Positions 25,905 through 35,393 of a stretch of DNA of 64,000 bases are shown piece after piece. The DNA lies in assembly GCF_019931755.1 (NCBI RefSeq), contig NZ_CP082918.1:786001-850000 (forward strand). The letters are read 5' to 3'. Under the pieces are notes generated by a model that was not told where the DNA came from, did not search any database, and worked only from the letters and a program-made list of their open reading frames with translations. Position numbers and translations under genes: made by a program. This DNA comes from Sutcliffiella horikoshii (lineage in GTDB: Bacteria > Bacillota > Bacilli > Bacillales > Bacillaceae_I). Position 1 is the first letter of the stretch. The number at the start of each line of letters is the position of its first letter.

Positions 25905-26720
25905 ATGCGAAAATTACTTAATATCCTAACCATAACTGTTGTTGCACTTTTCGTCATTCCGCATTTAAGCCAAGCGGATACCTATTCCACTACTACCTTG
26001 CATTGGGGGTTCAAAAAGAGTCAAAACCACGAGCCGCCTGATGCAGGTCAAAAATACAATGAACTTTTAAAGAAACATGATGCTTTTTATCTTGGAGATA
26101 CAAGTAAAAAGGAGATATATCTTACTTTTGATAATGGCTATGAGAATGGCTACACCGAGAAAGTATTAGACGTACTGAAAAAGAAAAAAGTACCCGCCGC
26201 TTTTTTCGTAACAGGGTATTACCTAAAAGATCAGCCGGACTTGGTCAAACGTATGGTCAATGAGGGACATATTGTCGGCAATCACAGCTGGCATCATCCC
26301 GATATGACACAAGTAAATGATGTACGCTTTAAAAAAGAGCTCGACATGATCAAGGAAGAGTACAAAAACATTACTGGGCTCGATAACATGACATACCTGA
26401 GACCGCCTAGAGGAACCTTCAGCGACAGAACCTTGGCGCTTGCCAATCAAATGGGCTATCAGCATGTGTTCTGGTCCTTGGCATATGTTGATTGGTACAC
26501 GGATCAGCAAAAAGGCTGGAGATATTCCTATGACAACATCATGGCGCAAATTCATCCTGGAGCGATTTTGTTGCTTCACACCGTTTCCAAAGACAATGCC
26601 GAAGCAATGGAAAAAGTGATTGATGACCTGCAGAAACAGGGGTATGAATTTAAAAGTCTGGATCATATCGCTGCACAACATACTATCCCCAATCCGATAT
26701 TGCTTATTCAAGAAAATTGA
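25905..26720 (+). CDS. pdaA: Delta-lactam-biosynthetic de-N-acetylase PdaA
   Basis: A 271-aa exported polysaccharide deacetylase. A signal peptide (about 1-24, LSQA-DT) is followed by the NodB domain. Motif 1 is TFDNGYENG, the PdaA variant of TFDDGP; motif 2 is GNHSWHHPDM with the Zn-binding His pair; motif 3 is LRPPRGTFS; near the end is PGAILLLHTVS. PdaA deacetylates MurNAc in cortex peptidoglycan as the first step to muramic delta-lactam, needed for germination. The gene starts at ATG behind GAAGGGAGG. It indicates a spore former. Confidence 0.93.
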   Translation: MRKLLNILTITVVALFVIPHLSQADTYSTTTLHWGFKKSQNHEPPDAGQKYNELLKKHDAFYLGDTSKKEIYLTFDNGYENGYTEKVLDVLKKKKVPAAFFVTGYYLKDQPDLVKRMVNEGHIVGNHSWHHPDMTQVNDVRFKKELDMIKEEYKNITGLDNMTYLRPPRGTFSDRTLALANQMGYQHVFWSLAYVDWYTDQQKGWRYSYDNIMAQIHPGAILLLHTVSKDNAEAMEKVIDDLQKQGYEFKSLDHIAAQHTIPNPILLIQEN

Positions 26721-26750
26721 CTCCTTTGCACTTTAGCAAAGGAGTTTTTT
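26721..26750 (+). terminator. Terminator of pdaA
   Basis: CTCCTTTGC pairs with GCAAAGGAG over a 6-base loop, followed by TTTTTT. It begins right after the stop codon. Confidence 0.92.
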
Positions 26751-26853
26751 CGTGTCCTCATCCGTCATATCGAACTTTCCACACTTCCGGTGTTTGGCAA
26801 CACACCAGAAAGCCGTTATAATTGGGAAAGTAAATTAAAGGACGGTGGGGAAA

Positions 26854-27735
26854 TTGGTTAAGATAAAGATAAATGGACCATACGATTTTGACAGAGTGTT
26901 GCAACGGCTATCCATTGATCCTCTAATGGCCATCCATTCAACGGAGCGATCTGTAAAAGTCCCAATGTACCAAGAAGAAACACCGATTGTTGTAAAGGTG
27001 CAAGCGACAGGGGCCAAGCAGGACCCGAGCTTTGAATTATCGAGTTCTGCTACGCTGACAGATAAAGAAATCCAGCAAATAAAAACTATTTTCCAGTGGG
27101 ACAAGCCGCTTCAAGACATCAGCAATCATTTTGCCAAAACAGATCTCGCCACTATATTCCAAGAGCACGAAGGAACGCCGCTCGTACTCGATTTTGACCT
27201 GTACCACTGTTTAATGAAATGCATTATCCATCAGCAAGTCAATATGAAATTTGCGCATACGTTGACAGAACGGTTTGTTCATACATTCGGTTTTGAGAAA
27301 GAAGGAGTATGGTTCTATCCAAAGCCCGAAGATGTTGCTAAGCTTGATTACGAGCAAATTACAGAGCTGAAAATGAGCCGCAGAAAAGCGGAATATATTA
27401 TAGATACCTCCAAACTGATTGCAAATGGCGACTTGCCACTATACAGCTTGGACAACATGTCAGATGAAGAAATTCTGAAAAAACTTATAAAAATAAGAGG
27501 AATTGGCCCCTGGACTGTCCAAAACCTGCTTCTATTTGGACTCGGCAGGCCGAATCTATTCCCCATCGCAGATATTGGCATCCAGAATGCCTTGAAAAAA
27601 TTAAAAGGACTCGACCAAAAGCCTACTGTTTTGCAGATGCAGGAGTGGGCGAAGGAATGGGAACCATATTTAAGCTATGCTTCCCTTTACCTTTGGAGAA
27701 GCAGCGAACCGCAAGCTGAGGAGTTAGTGAAATGA
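26854..27735 (+). CDS. DNA-3-methyladenine glycosylase (AlkA-type, HhH-GPD)
   Basis: A 293-aa base-excision repair enzyme. The N-terminal AlkA-like domain starts [18 protein letters not shown]. The core HhH-GPD domain has the helix-hairpin-helix RGIGPWTVQ and the catalytic Asp in [12 protein letters not shown]. The B. subtilis neighbour-matched homologue is YfjP. It excises alkylated purines from DNA. TTG 26854 is favoured over GTG 26845 because AAAGGACGG is then at a usable distance and the protein starts like its relatives. The stop overlaps the ATG of the next gene (ATGA). Confidence 0.88.
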   Translation: MVKIKINGPYDFDRVLQRLSIDPLMAIHSTERSVKVPMYQEETPIVVKVQATGAKQDPSFELSSSATLTDKEIQQIKTIFQWDKPLQDISNHFAKTDLATIFQEHEGTPLVLDFDLYHCLMKCIIHQQVNMKFAHTLTERFVHTFGFEKEGVWFYPKPEDVAKLDYEQITELKMSRRKAEYIIDTSKLIANGDLPLYSLDNMSDEEILKKLIKIRGIGPWTVQNLLLFGLGRPNLFPIADIGIQNALKKLKGLDQKPTVLQMQEWAKEWEPYLSYASLYLWRSSEPQAEELVK

Positions 27736-29138
27736 CAACGAAGAAACCTTATAACAAGCAACAATCCAATGTCGATATGAAAGTGGGCCAAACTTTTCCG
27801 CTAACGATTAAGCGTCTTGGAATCAATGGAGAAGGTGTGGGTTATTTTAAAAAGCAAGTTGTGTTTGTCCCTGGAGCACTACCGGAAGAAGTAGTTGTGG
27901 CGGAAGTGACAGACGTGAAAAACAAGTTTGCTGAAGCAAAAATCAAAAAGATCCGAAGCAAATCCCCACATCGAACCACACCGCCATGCCCGATTTATGA
28001 GCAATGTGGAGGCTGTCAGCTGCAACATTTGAAATACGATCAACAGTTGATACTGAAACGGGATATTGTCATTCAGTCTTTGGAACGTCATACAAAGCTG
28101 AATGTAAGTAAACTCGACATCAAGCCGACCATTGGTATGGAAGATCCGTGGTATTACCGTAATAAGAGTCAATTCCAGGTTGGCAAGTATAAGGAAAAAG
28201 TGATCGCTGGCCTTTATGGTGCCAACTCACACAAGTTGATCGATATCGATAATTGTATCGTCCAGCACAGTGCCACAACGGAAGTAACCAATACGGTCAA
28301 AAAAATTCTTGAGGACTTCAATATTCCTGTTCAGAATGAGAAAAAGGGGCAACCTTCTGTTCGAACCATCATGACAAGAGTCGGTTTTTCCACAGGAGAA
28401 ATTCAAGTGGTATTGATTACGACCGATGAAAAATTGCCTCGTAAACAGTTAGTAGTAGAGGAAATTCAAAAACGTTTGCCAAAAGTGAAGAGCATCATGC
28501 AAAACATAAATGGCAGAAAAACCTCCCTTATTTTCGGAGAAGAAACGATTCATTTAAGTGGAGAAAAAGTAATACAGGAAACGCTTGGGGATGTATCGTT
28601 TGAGCTTAGCGCACGCGCATTCTTCCAGCTCAACCCTGTACAGACAGTTAAGTTGTATGATTTGGTGAAAGAAGCGGCACAATTGACCGGTAAAGAGAAA
28701 GTAGTTGACGCTTATTGTGGAGTCGGAACCATCGGACTTTGGCTGGCAGAAGGTTCCGGAGAGGTGCGCGGTATGGACACCATTGCAGAATCGATCGAGG
28801 ACGCAAAGGAAAACGCCAAACGCCATGGCTATACCAATATGAAATATGTTGCAGGCAAAGCAGAGAAATGGTTACCAAGATGGGTGAAAGAAGGTTGGAG
28901 ACCGGATACGATTGTCGTGGATCCACCACGTACAGGTCTGGACGAAACATTCATGAAGACCGTTCTTGACGTAGAGCCGAAGAATTTTGTCTACGTATCC
29001 TGTAATCCATCCACACTTGCCAAAGATATTCAGTTCCTTAGCAAAAAGTATAAAGTGGACTGGATCCAACCTGTGGATATGTTTCCTCAAACCGCTCACG
29101 TAGAGAGTGTCGTGAGGTTTGTGTTGAAAAAGCATTAA
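27732..29138 (+). CDS. 23S rRNA (uracil-5-)-methyltransferase, RlmCD type
   Basis: A 468-aa TrmA-family methylase. A TRAM RNA-binding domain (about 15-75) is followed by 4Fe-4S ligands C86, C92 and C95 ([10 protein letters not shown]). The AdoMet site is [13 protein letters not shown]; the catalytic Cys is in [13 protein letters not shown], with [10 protein letters not shown] before it. In B. subtilis RlmCD (YefA) makes m5U747 and m5U1939; the paralogue YfjO sits next to yfjP, matching the arrangement here. Target sites of this copy are inferred. It is translationally coupled to the glycosylase gene. Confidence 0.9.
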   Translation: MTTKKPYNKQQSNVDMKVGQTFPLTIKRLGINGEGVGYFKKQVVFVPGALPEEVVVAEVTDVKNKFAEAKIKKIRSKSPHRTTPPCPIYEQCGGCQLQHLKYDQQLILKRDIVIQSLERHTKLNVSKLDIKPTIGMEDPWYYRNKSQFQVGKYKEKVIAGLYGANSHKLIDIDNCIVQHSATTEVTNTVKKILEDFNIPVQNEKKGQPSVRTIMTRVGFSTGEIQVVLITTDEKLPRKQLVVEEIQKRLPKVKSIMQNINGRKTSLIFGEETIHLSGEKVIQETLGDVSFELSARAFFQLNPVQTVKLYDLVKEAAQLTGKEKVVDAYCGVGTIGLWLAEGSGEVRGMDTIAESIEDAKENAKRHGYTNMKYVAGKAEKWLPRWVKEGWRPDTIVVDPPRTGLDETFMKTVLDVEPKNFVYVSCNPSTLAKDIQFLSKKYKVDWIQPVDMFPQTAHVESVVRFVLKKH

Positions 29139-29140
29139 GG

Positions 29141-29207
29141 TTATCCACATGTTGATAGTTAGTTACTAACAAGTAATCAACATTTTATACACAGGTTGTT
29201 AACAACC
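29141..29207. promoter_or_regulatory. Two consensus DnaA boxes with nested palindromes
   Basis: TTATCCACA (29141-29149) and TTATACACA (29185-29193) both match the DnaA box TTATNCACA, on the same strand, 44 bp apart. Between them TGTTGAT and ATCAACA bracket GTTAGTTACTAAC. Right after the second box comes the perfect palindrome GGTTGTTAACAACC (29194-29207). All of this lies in the short gap before a DUF1456 gene, and could be a DnaA-controlled promoter or a DnaA-titration site. Confidence 0.55.
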
Positions 29208-29235
29208 GGAAGTGGAATTAAAAAGGAGTTTATAC

Positions 29236-29757
29236 ATGACTAACAACGATATTCTAATCAGACTTAGATACGCACTAGATATTAAAGATAACGACATGGT
29301 TGAAATCTTTAAGCTTGGTGACATCGACGTGACAAAAGAAGAAGTGCAAATGATTCTCACCAAAGAGGTGGATAGCTATGATTATGACACCGAGGAAGAG
29401 TATGAGCAGGCGCTTGAGGAAGAAGAAATTCTGCCTATCAACAACAACAAGCTTGAATCTTTCCTAAACGGTTTAATTATTTTCAAAAGAGGCAGACAGG
29501 AACCAAGACCTGGTCAACCTGCAAAGCCGCCATTTTCCAATGAACCGGCAAACAATATTCTTCTGAAAAAAGTAAAGATTGCTCTTGCGTTAACAACCGA
29601 AGATATTATCGACATTATTGGAGAAGCGGGTGTGACAATAACGAAGGGTGAATTGGGAGCTTTTCTAAGGAAAAAAGGACACAAAAATTATAAAACCTGC
29701 ATGGACAAATATGCGAGAAACTTCTTAAAAGGTTTGGCTCTTAAATATCGAGATTAA
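29236..29757 (+). CDS. DUF1456 (YehS-like) protein
   Basis: A 173-aa soluble protein made of two related halves. NNDILIRLRYALDIKDNDM opens the first and NNILLKKVKIALALTTEDI the second, each followed by a G-(D/A)-x-x-(V)-T-K-x-E segment. This duplicated layout is that of the YehS/DUF1456 family, whose function is unknown. ATG 29236 follows AAAAGGAG; the frame is open from 29212 but that start is inside the leader. The leader carries two consensus DnaA boxes. Confidence 0.82.
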   Translation: MTNNDILIRLRYALDIKDNDMVEIFKLGDIDVTKEEVQMILTKEVDSYDYDTEEEYEQALEEEEILPINNNKLESFLNGLIIFKRGRQEPRPGQPAKPPFSNEPANNILLKKVKIALALTTEDIIDIIGEAGVTITKGELGAFLRKKGHKNYKTCMDKYARNFLKGLALKYRD

Positions 29758-29768
29758 TACGCAATGTA

Positions 29769-29810
29769 AAACAGCACTTTCCGACATAAAAGAGGAGAGT
29801 GCTGTTTTTT
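29769..29810 (+). terminator. Terminator of the DUF1456 gene
   Basis: AAACAGCACT (29769-29778) pairs with AGTGCTGTTT (29798-29807), with further T residues after. Confidence 0.85.
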
Positions 29811-29855
29811 GTCGAAATGAAGAGAAAGACCAACTACATAAAAGGGGAATTTAAT

Positions 29856-30932
29856 ATGAAAAAAATAAGAGTAGGTATTATTGGTACAGGTTTTGGCGCA
29901 AAAGTTCATGCACCTGTGATGAAAAGTCATCCAGGGTTTGAGGTAGTGTCGATTTCGAGTGTATCCCGTGGCAGACTGGATGAAATTAAAGAGGAAACAG
30001 GCATCGAAAAAGTTTATGGGAACTGGGAGGAAATGCTGGGGACAGAAGATTTAGATTTGGTTTCCGTTGCTTCCGCACCATTGTTACACCATGACATGGT
30101 GGTAAAAGCAATTGCGAGCGGCAAGCATGTTTTATGTGAGAAACCTATGGCTTTTGATGCTGAAGAGGCGGAGAAGATGATACATGCAAGAGATGCAGCT
30201 GGTAAAATGGGCTGGATTAATTTTGAGTATCGCTTTTTGCCAGCAAGACAAAAGGTAAAGGAGATCATTTCAAGGGGGAAAATCGGCAAGGTATTGCATG
30301 TGAATTTCTCCTTGAACATTGCAGGGTACGAGAGATACGCTACAAGTAAACGCGGTTGGCTAAGTCAAAAAGATCAAGCAGGCGGGATGCTTGGAGCGGT
30401 AGGTTCTCATCTCATCGATTCTCTCCTTTGGTGGACAGACGGGAAAGTGGAATCTGTTTCCGGACAACTGACTACTCATGTACCGGAATTCGTAGATGAA
30501 AATGGGGAGAAGGAAGTCCGAACAGCAGATGATGCTTTCCAAGCGATGGGTACCTTCGTAGGCGGTGGCACCTTTAACATTGGCTCCAACATTGCCGTTC
30601 GCCATGCAGAAGGATGGGAGTTAGAGGTTTACGGAACGGAAGGCACGATTAAAATGTTGCAAGACAACAAGGTGCTTGTTGGCATCGGAAATGATCCTTT
30701 GGAAGAAGTGGAGCTAGAGGTCGCTTTGGAGATACCGGAGGGAATGAATCCAGTCGCAGCTGGTTATTTCAATGCCTTTTATCGCTCGTTGGATGAGGTG
30801 TATAAAGCTCTGTCAGGAGACGGGGTTAACCCTGATTTGCCTGTTTTAGAGGATGGGTATGTTGTGCAGTTAGTGATGGATGCAATTCGCCGGTCTGATG
30901 AGGAGAAAAGAACGGTTAAAGTTGAGTATTAA
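29856..30932 (+). CDS. Gfo/Idh/MocA-family oxidoreductase
   Basis: A 358-aa NAD(P)-dependent oxidoreductase. The Rossmann motif is VGIIGTGFGAKVH (5-17), and the family EKP motif is in LCEKPMAFDAEEAE (about 91-104). The C-terminal alpha/beta domain has GGMLGAVGSHLIDSLLWWTDG. The substrate is probably a sugar or cyclitol but cannot be read from sequence. ATG 29856 is chosen because AAAAGGGG lies 8 bases upstream. No sugar genes are directly adjacent; array C follows. Confidence 0.85.
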   Translation: MKKIRVGIIGTGFGAKVHAPVMKSHPGFEVVSISSVSRGRLDEIKEETGIEKVYGNWEEMLGTEDLDLVSVASAPLLHHDMVVKAIASGKHVLCEKPMAFDAEEAEKMIHARDAAGKMGWINFEYRFLPARQKVKEIISRGKIGKVLHVNFSLNIAGYERYATSKRGWLSQKDQAGGMLGAVGSHLIDSLLWWTDGKVESVSGQLTTHVPEFVDENGEKEVRTADDAFQAMGTFVGGGTFNIGSNIAVRHAEGWELEVYGTEGTIKMLQDNKVLVGIGNDPLEEVELEVALEIPEGMNPVAAGYFNAFYRSLDEVYKALSGDGVNPDLPVLEDGYVVQLVMDAIRRSDEEKRTVKVEY

Positions 30933-30986
30933 TATTGTTGTGTTGGTGCAGTTGCGATGAAGCGGCTGCACTTTTACATTTTATGG

Positions 30987-31310
30987 GTTCTATAAGCCAT
31001 TTGGAGCTGATTTAGGGTTGCTTCGGTCGAATAGAAGGGTTCTATGAGACATTAGGAGCTGAATTTGGATTGCTTCGGTAGTATAGAAGCGTTCTATAAG
31101 ACATTAGGAGCTGATTTGGAGTTGCTTCGGTCGTATAGAAGCGTTCTATAAGACATTAGGAGCTGATTTGGAGTTGCTTCGGTAGTATAGAAGCGTTCTA
31201 TAAGACATTAGGAGCTGATTTGGAGTTGCTTCGGTAGTATAGAAGCGTTCTATAAGACATTAGGGGCGGTTTTGGAGTTGCTTCGGTCAAATAGAATAAT
31301 TCTAAAAGGC
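30987..31310. repeat. Tandem 52-bp repeat array C (6 units)
   Basis: Units begin GTTCTAT at 30987, 31039, 31091, 31143, 31195 and 31247, all exactly 52 bp apart, with a worn start of a seventh at 31299. The inner units are nearly identical. At unit junctions TATAGAA and TTCTATA form a 7-bp palindrome around GCG. The reverse complement aligns clearly with array D (49449). The array lies between two + strand genes and fills most of a 448-bp gap. Confidence 0.92.
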
Positions 31311-31380
31311 CATTAGCTAGGAAGCTCTTTCGGGATTTAAAAATGTGATTTTTGTTATAATGCGAAAAGGAGGGATAACA

Positions 31381-33033
31381 ATGAATATAAACAACTTCCA
31401 AAACCATATAAATAAAAAAATACTCCAAAGAGGTTATGATTATTTCTTAGACGGATATATCCTAGAAACCTATCTTATTGAAGAGAACAAATATGTCTTC
31501 CAAGTGGATGGGACAGAAATATATGAAGTAAAAGTCCAACTAAATAAAGAAAATGAAATCACTTATTCCGAATGTGACTGTCCGTTTGATTATGAGGCCA
31601 TTTGTAAACACGAGGTTGCAGCTTATTATAAAATAGTTGAAATGAAAAGAAACGATGAAGACCCCTCCGACCAGAACGTTCAAACCGACCTACATTCAGT
31701 ATTAAATGATCTATCGAAGAAAGAATTAATTAAAATTATTAAGGAACTGACAGAAAAAGATTTAGCGTTAATAGATACTTTGATGGTGAAATATGCGACC
31801 GGAGATGAAAAACATGACTTGGAAAGATGTAGGAAACTCATTGCTTCAATTGTGAGAAAATATACAGAAAAAGGATTTATTAATTTTAGACGTGTTTCTT
31901 CTTTTACAAGTGAATTGTACGAAGTTTTACAACAAATATACCGTACTAAGGATATTCTATTGGCAATGGATATAGCTTTTTTATTACTACAAGAAGCAAT
32001 GAAAGCTTTCCAATATGCAGATGATTCTGATGGGGACATAGGTAATTTAGTTACGGAAACAATTGAAGCTATTGAGGATACACTTCACAGAGAGTCATTG
32101 ACTACTGAACAGCGAACAAAAGCATTCCAAAAGCTTATAGATCTTAGTGAGAGTAATATTTTCGAGGGATGGGAAGATTTCCAAACGGACATATTATCCA
32201 TTGCTGCAGAAGTAGCTACAACAAATGAACTTAGAAAAAAACTCACCGGATATATTTATAAATTAATAGAGCTGAATGAAGAAGACAACTATAAAAAATA
32301 TTATACTGAAAGACTTCTCAATACCCTATTTTCACTAGTAGAAGAATATGGCGATGAAGTTGAAGTAGAAAGCTTTATCCAAGAGAATTTGAAATACTCC
32401 TCTTTTAGAGAGAAACTCATTGAGAAACACTTTGAAAACAAGGAGTATGAAAAAATCATAAACCTAACATTGGATGCAGAAGCAAAAGATAAAAATTCTG
32501 CAGGACTAGTGACACAATGGAAGAAAATTAGGTATGAAGCTTATAAAAAATTATCAAAAATAAATGAACAGAAATTTTTAGCAAAAGAACTTCTTTTACA
32601 TGGTGAGTTTGAATACTATGAGGAATTGAAAAGCCTAACTGATAAGAATTATGCTCTATTTTATCAAGAAATAAAGTCAGAATTGAAGGTGGCCCAGAGT
32701 TGGGCGGCAAAGAGTGTTTTTCTTAAGCTAATTGAAACGGAAAATGATAATTCGGAGATATTAGAGTATGTAAAAGGGAATCCGCAATTGATAGAAAATT
32801 ATACGAAAAGACTAGTGGATGAATTTCCTGATGAAGTAAATGAACTGTATGCACAACATATCCTTGGACAAGCAAAAAGCTCTTCCAACCGTAAGCAATA
32901 TCAACAAGTCTGTAAAGTTCTCCGTCATTACAAAAAAATTAGCGGAAGAGAGAAACAGGAAAGCATCATACAAGAACTCCAGCAACTGTATTCTAATAGA
33001 CCGGCGTTTATGGATGAATTAAGCAAGCTTTAA
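31381..33033 (+). CDS. SWIM zinc-finger protein
   Basis: A 550-aa protein with one SWIM finger near the N-terminus: C65-x-C67 and C75-x-H77 in ECDCPFDYEAICKHE. The rest is predicted helical and charged, resembling the helical-repeat tail of other SWIM proteins. SWIM fingers bind DNA or protein; some lie next to SWI2/SNF2 helicases, but none is present here. Base composition is more AT-rich than the neighbours, by inspection. ATG 31381 follows AAAAGGAGGG. Function unknown. Confidence 0.82.
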   Translation: MNINNFQNHINKKILQRGYDYFLDGYILETYLIEENKYVFQVDGTEIYEVKVQLNKENEITYSECDCPFDYEAICKHEVAAYYKIVEMKRNDEDPSDQNVQTDLHSVLNDLSKKELIKIIKELTEKDLALIDTLMVKYATGDEKHDLERCRKLIASIVRKYTEKGFINFRRVSSFTSELYEVLQQIYRTKDILLAMDIAFLLLQEAMKAFQYADDSDGDIGNLVTETIEAIEDTLHRESLTTEQRTKAFQKLIDLSESNIFEGWEDFQTDILSIAAEVATTNELRKKLTGYIYKLIELNEEDNYKKYYTERLLNTLFSLVEEYGDEVEVESFIQENLKYSSFREKLIEKHFENKEYEKIINLTLDAEAKDKNSAGLVTQWKKIRYEAYKKLSKINEQKFLAKELLLHGEFEYYEELKSLTDKNYALFYQEIKSELKVAQSWAAKSVFLKLIETENDNSEILEYVKGNPQLIENYTKRLVDEFPDEVNELYAQHILGQAKSSSNRKQYQQVCKVLRHYKKISGREKQESIIQELQQLYSNRPAFMDELSKL

Positions 33034-33035
33034 AT

Positions 33036-33077
33036 ATAAAAACCATGAAATCCCACCCAGGGATCTCATGGTTTTTC
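33036..33077. terminator. Bidirectional terminator
   Basis: AAAACCATGA/TCATGGTTTT together with ATCCC/GGGAT form a long stem around ACCCA, with A and T runs on the two sides. It ends the SWIM gene and the convergent nucleoside hydrolase gene. Confidence 0.9.
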
Positions 33078-34031
33078 TTAATCATTCCTAATCAAAGTCC
33101 TCAGCATATCAACAAAGAAAATACCTTCATCGATTTCCGTTGCAATTCTCACGCAACCTACACCCGTGCATTCTGGTACACCCGGCCTGAAGTCTGCAAT
33201 CGAAAGTCCCTCTGCATAACCTTCCTTATATTCGACTTTCACCTGTTTACTTGTGTAAGTGAATAATCCAGAAATCTCTAGGCTTGCCATCACAGCTGCC
33301 ATATCGTGCTGAGGTGTTCCAGCAATCCCGGGTTCCAGCTCTTGATAGGCCTCATAGTAGAAATCAAGAATCGGTTTGATGATCTGCTGGAGGGGAGTAG
33401 TGGCAACACTGTCGATAAAGTCCACGACTCTCGGTGTAATGAGTGCTTTGCGGGTTACATTTAAAGGGATGATTGTCAGGTTAGGGGCATTTTGTGCAAT
33501 GAAATTGGCTGCAATAGGATCTCCGAAAAAGTTGGCTTCTGCTACCTCTGTAACGTTGCCCGGCTCTAAAAATGAGCCTCCCATAATATACGTTTCTTTT
33601 ACCAATTCCATCACAGAAGGACTCAAGAACCAAGCCATAGCAAGCGATGTACAGCGGCCGACATTCACAATTGTTAGTTCATTTGGGTTTTCCTTAATGA
33701 TACGAAACAACTGACTGAAATTTGTTCGATTCATAAAACGTTCTGTAGGGATGGGAGGAGTGATTGGCCCCAGTCCTTCTTCACCATGAATTTCCGGGAA
33801 GAACTCCGGAAGCTCCCCACTTAATGGTCTTGTACTTCCAGTAATGACGGGAATGCTTTCCTGACCTGCCAATTCCAATAGATACTCTGCATTTCTAGCG
33901 CTGCGGTCACGGTCCGTATTTCCATAACCTGCAACAATTGCTTTCAACTCTACTTCGGGATTTTTCAATGCATAGATTACGGCAATCGCATCATCAATTC
34001 CCGTATCAGCAAACAAAATAATCTTCTTCAA
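33078..34031 (-). CDS. Inosine-uridine preferring nucleoside hydrolase family protein
   Basis: A 317-aa IUNH-fold N-ribohydrolase that splits nucleosides into base and ribose. The Ca2+-binding N-terminal motif is FADTGIDDAIAV. The central block ETYIMGGSFLEPGNVTEVAEANFFGDP matches the family MGG-x(n)-EFN region, with AEANFFGDP replacing the common AEFNIYxDP. It is divergent from the sugar ABC operon at 34261, so both may respond to the same sugar. The start is ATG behind GGAGGTGATAT. Confidence 0.87.
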   Translation of the reverse strand: MKKIILFADTGIDDAIAVIYALKNPEVELKAIVAGYGNTDRDRSARNAEYLLELAGQESIPVITGSTRPLSGELPEFFPEIHGEEGLGPITPPIPTERFMNRTNFSQLFRIIKENPNELTIVNVGRCTSLAMAWFLSPSVMELVKETYIMGGSFLEPGNVTEVAEANFFGDPIAANFIAQNAPNLTIIPLNVTRKALITPRVVDFIDSVATTPLQQIIKPILDFYYEAYQELEPGIAGTPQHDMAAVMASLEISGLFTYTSKQVKVEYKEGYAEGLSIADFRPGVPECTGVGCVRIATEIDEGIFFVDMLRTLIRND

Positions 34032-34171
34032 TTTATATCACCTCCTACTATTATTAATGAAAGATTAATAGAAGGTGCTTGTATGAAAGTACTAGAGTTG
34101 ATAGAGAAATTCTCCCCCTTAAAATATTCCCAATTATTAAAAAAGTACAGGCAATACCAAAAGAGTGCTAG

Positions 34172-34185
34172 TGATAGCGCTTACA
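34172..34185. promoter_or_regulatory. cre site (CcpA operator)
   Basis: TGATAGCGCTTACA agrees with the cre consensus TGWAARCGYTWNCW at 13 of 14 positions. It overlaps the likely -35 of the sugar ABC operon, where CcpA binding represses transcription when glucose is present. Confidence 0.75.
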
Positions 34186-34210
34186 ACCAACTAAACCCCC
34201 ACCATATAAT
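34181..34210 (+). promoter_or_regulatory. Promoter of the XylFGH-like operon
   Basis: TATAAT (34205-34210) with TTACAA (34181-34186) as a partial -35 at 18-base spacing. The imperfect -35 fits a promoter that needs activation, possibly by the YesN-type regulator encoded downstream. Confidence 0.6.
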
Positions 34211-34260
34211 TAAGATGTAATCAAATCAATGAAACAAGCCAAACAAAGGGGGAGCAACAA

Positions 34261-35370
34261 ATGAAGAAGACTTGGAAAGCTACGTCATTATTACTGGTTT
34301 TAATGCTTTTTACAGCTATGCTTGCAGCGTGTAACAGCAGTACAGGGGGAAGCGGCAGTGTAAGTGTGGGAATTGTTTTGCCAACAAAGGATGAGCCTAG
34401 ATGGGTTCAGGACGAGCAACGATTTAAGGATGCATTGAAAGATTCTGAGTATACAACAGAGATCCTCTTTAGCCAAGGTTCTTCCGCCAAGGAAAAAGAG
34501 AATGTTGAAACATTGATCAACAAAGGAATTGAAGTGCTGATCATCACTCCTCAAGATGGAGATGCAGCAGCTGCAGCAGTGGAAGCGGCGAAAAAAGAAG
34601 GAATCACGGTTATCTCTTATGACCGGTTAATTACAAACACAGATGCAGTCGATTACTATGTAACATTTGATAGTGTGGCAGTTGGTGCGGCACAAGGTCA
34701 ATACCTAATTGATAATGTAGAAGGATCAGGCGTACCACTTTACTTATATGCAGGTGCAGCTTCTGACAACAACGCATTCTTGTTCTTTGAGGGAGCTTGG
34801 AAAACGTTACAACCGAAGATTGCAGATGGGACGTTCAAAATTGCAAACTCCAGCGAAGCAGAAGCTTTAAAAGATACAGCCGAACTTACTCGTGATCAAA
34901 TGAGTAAAATCTTAGGACAGGTAACAACAAACTGGGATCCAAACGAAGCGAAAAACAAAGCACAAACACATCTGACTGCAGTTGGTGCAGATATGAAAGG
35001 TGACGTGGCGGTTCTTGCTCCAAATGACGGTACAGCCCGTTCTATCGCAGATGTATTCTCAACTGACGGTGAAGTTTCAAGCTTCTTGGTAACAGGACAG
35101 GATGCAGAAAAAGCGTCCATCCAATACATCATTGATGGCAAGCAATCCATGACGGTTTTCAAAGATGTACGTACATTGGTAACGGATGCAATGGGAATTG
35201 CAGTTGAAATCCTAGACGGCAAAACTCCGGAAACAACTGGTTCTTATGATAACGGAGAAGTAGAAGTCAAGGCGAAACAAACAGATGTCATCGTAGTGGA
35301 CGAAGAGAATGTAAAACAAGAACTAATTGACTCAGAATACTACGAAGCAAGCGAATTTACAGGATTATAA
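34261..35370 (+). CDS. XylF/ChvE-type sugar-binding lipoprotein
   Basis: A 369-aa periplasmic-binding-protein-type lipoprotein. The signal peptide ends in the lipobox LAA-C (Cys 24). The type I sugar-binding fold follows, with VGIVLPTKDEPRW, VLIITPQDGDAAAAAVEAAK and TVISYDRLITNTDAVDYYVTFD, typical of xylose and multi-sugar binders. It delivers sugar to the ATPase and permease encoded next. It is the first gene of the operon, under a cre-controlled promoter and behind AAAGGGGGAG. The exact sugar is not determinable; no xylose isomerase or kinase is in the window. Confidence 0.87.
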   Translation: MKKTWKATSLLLVLMLFTAMLAACNSSTGGSGSVSVGIVLPTKDEPRWVQDEQRFKDALKDSEYTTEILFSQGSSAKEKENVETLINKGIEVLIITPQDGDAAAAAVEAAKKEGITVISYDRLITNTDAVDYYVTFDSVAVGAAQGQYLIDNVEGSGVPLYLYAGAASDNNAFLFFEGAWKTLQPKIADGTFKIANSSEAEALKDTAELTRDQMSKILGQVTTNWDPNEAKNKAQTHLTAVGADMKGDVAVLAPNDGTARSIADVFSTDGEVSSFLVTGQDAEKASIQYIIDGKQSMTVFKDVRTLVTDAMGIAVEILDGKTPETTGSYDNGEVEVKAKQTDVIVVDEENVKQELIDSEYYEASEFTGL

Positions 35371-35393
35371 TTTTTAAAAAAAGAAAATACTTC

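Noticed and set aside
29141..29207. Replication origin
   Set aside because: Only two DnaA boxes, no long AT-rich unwinding region, and no dnaA, dnaN or plasmid rep gene nearby.
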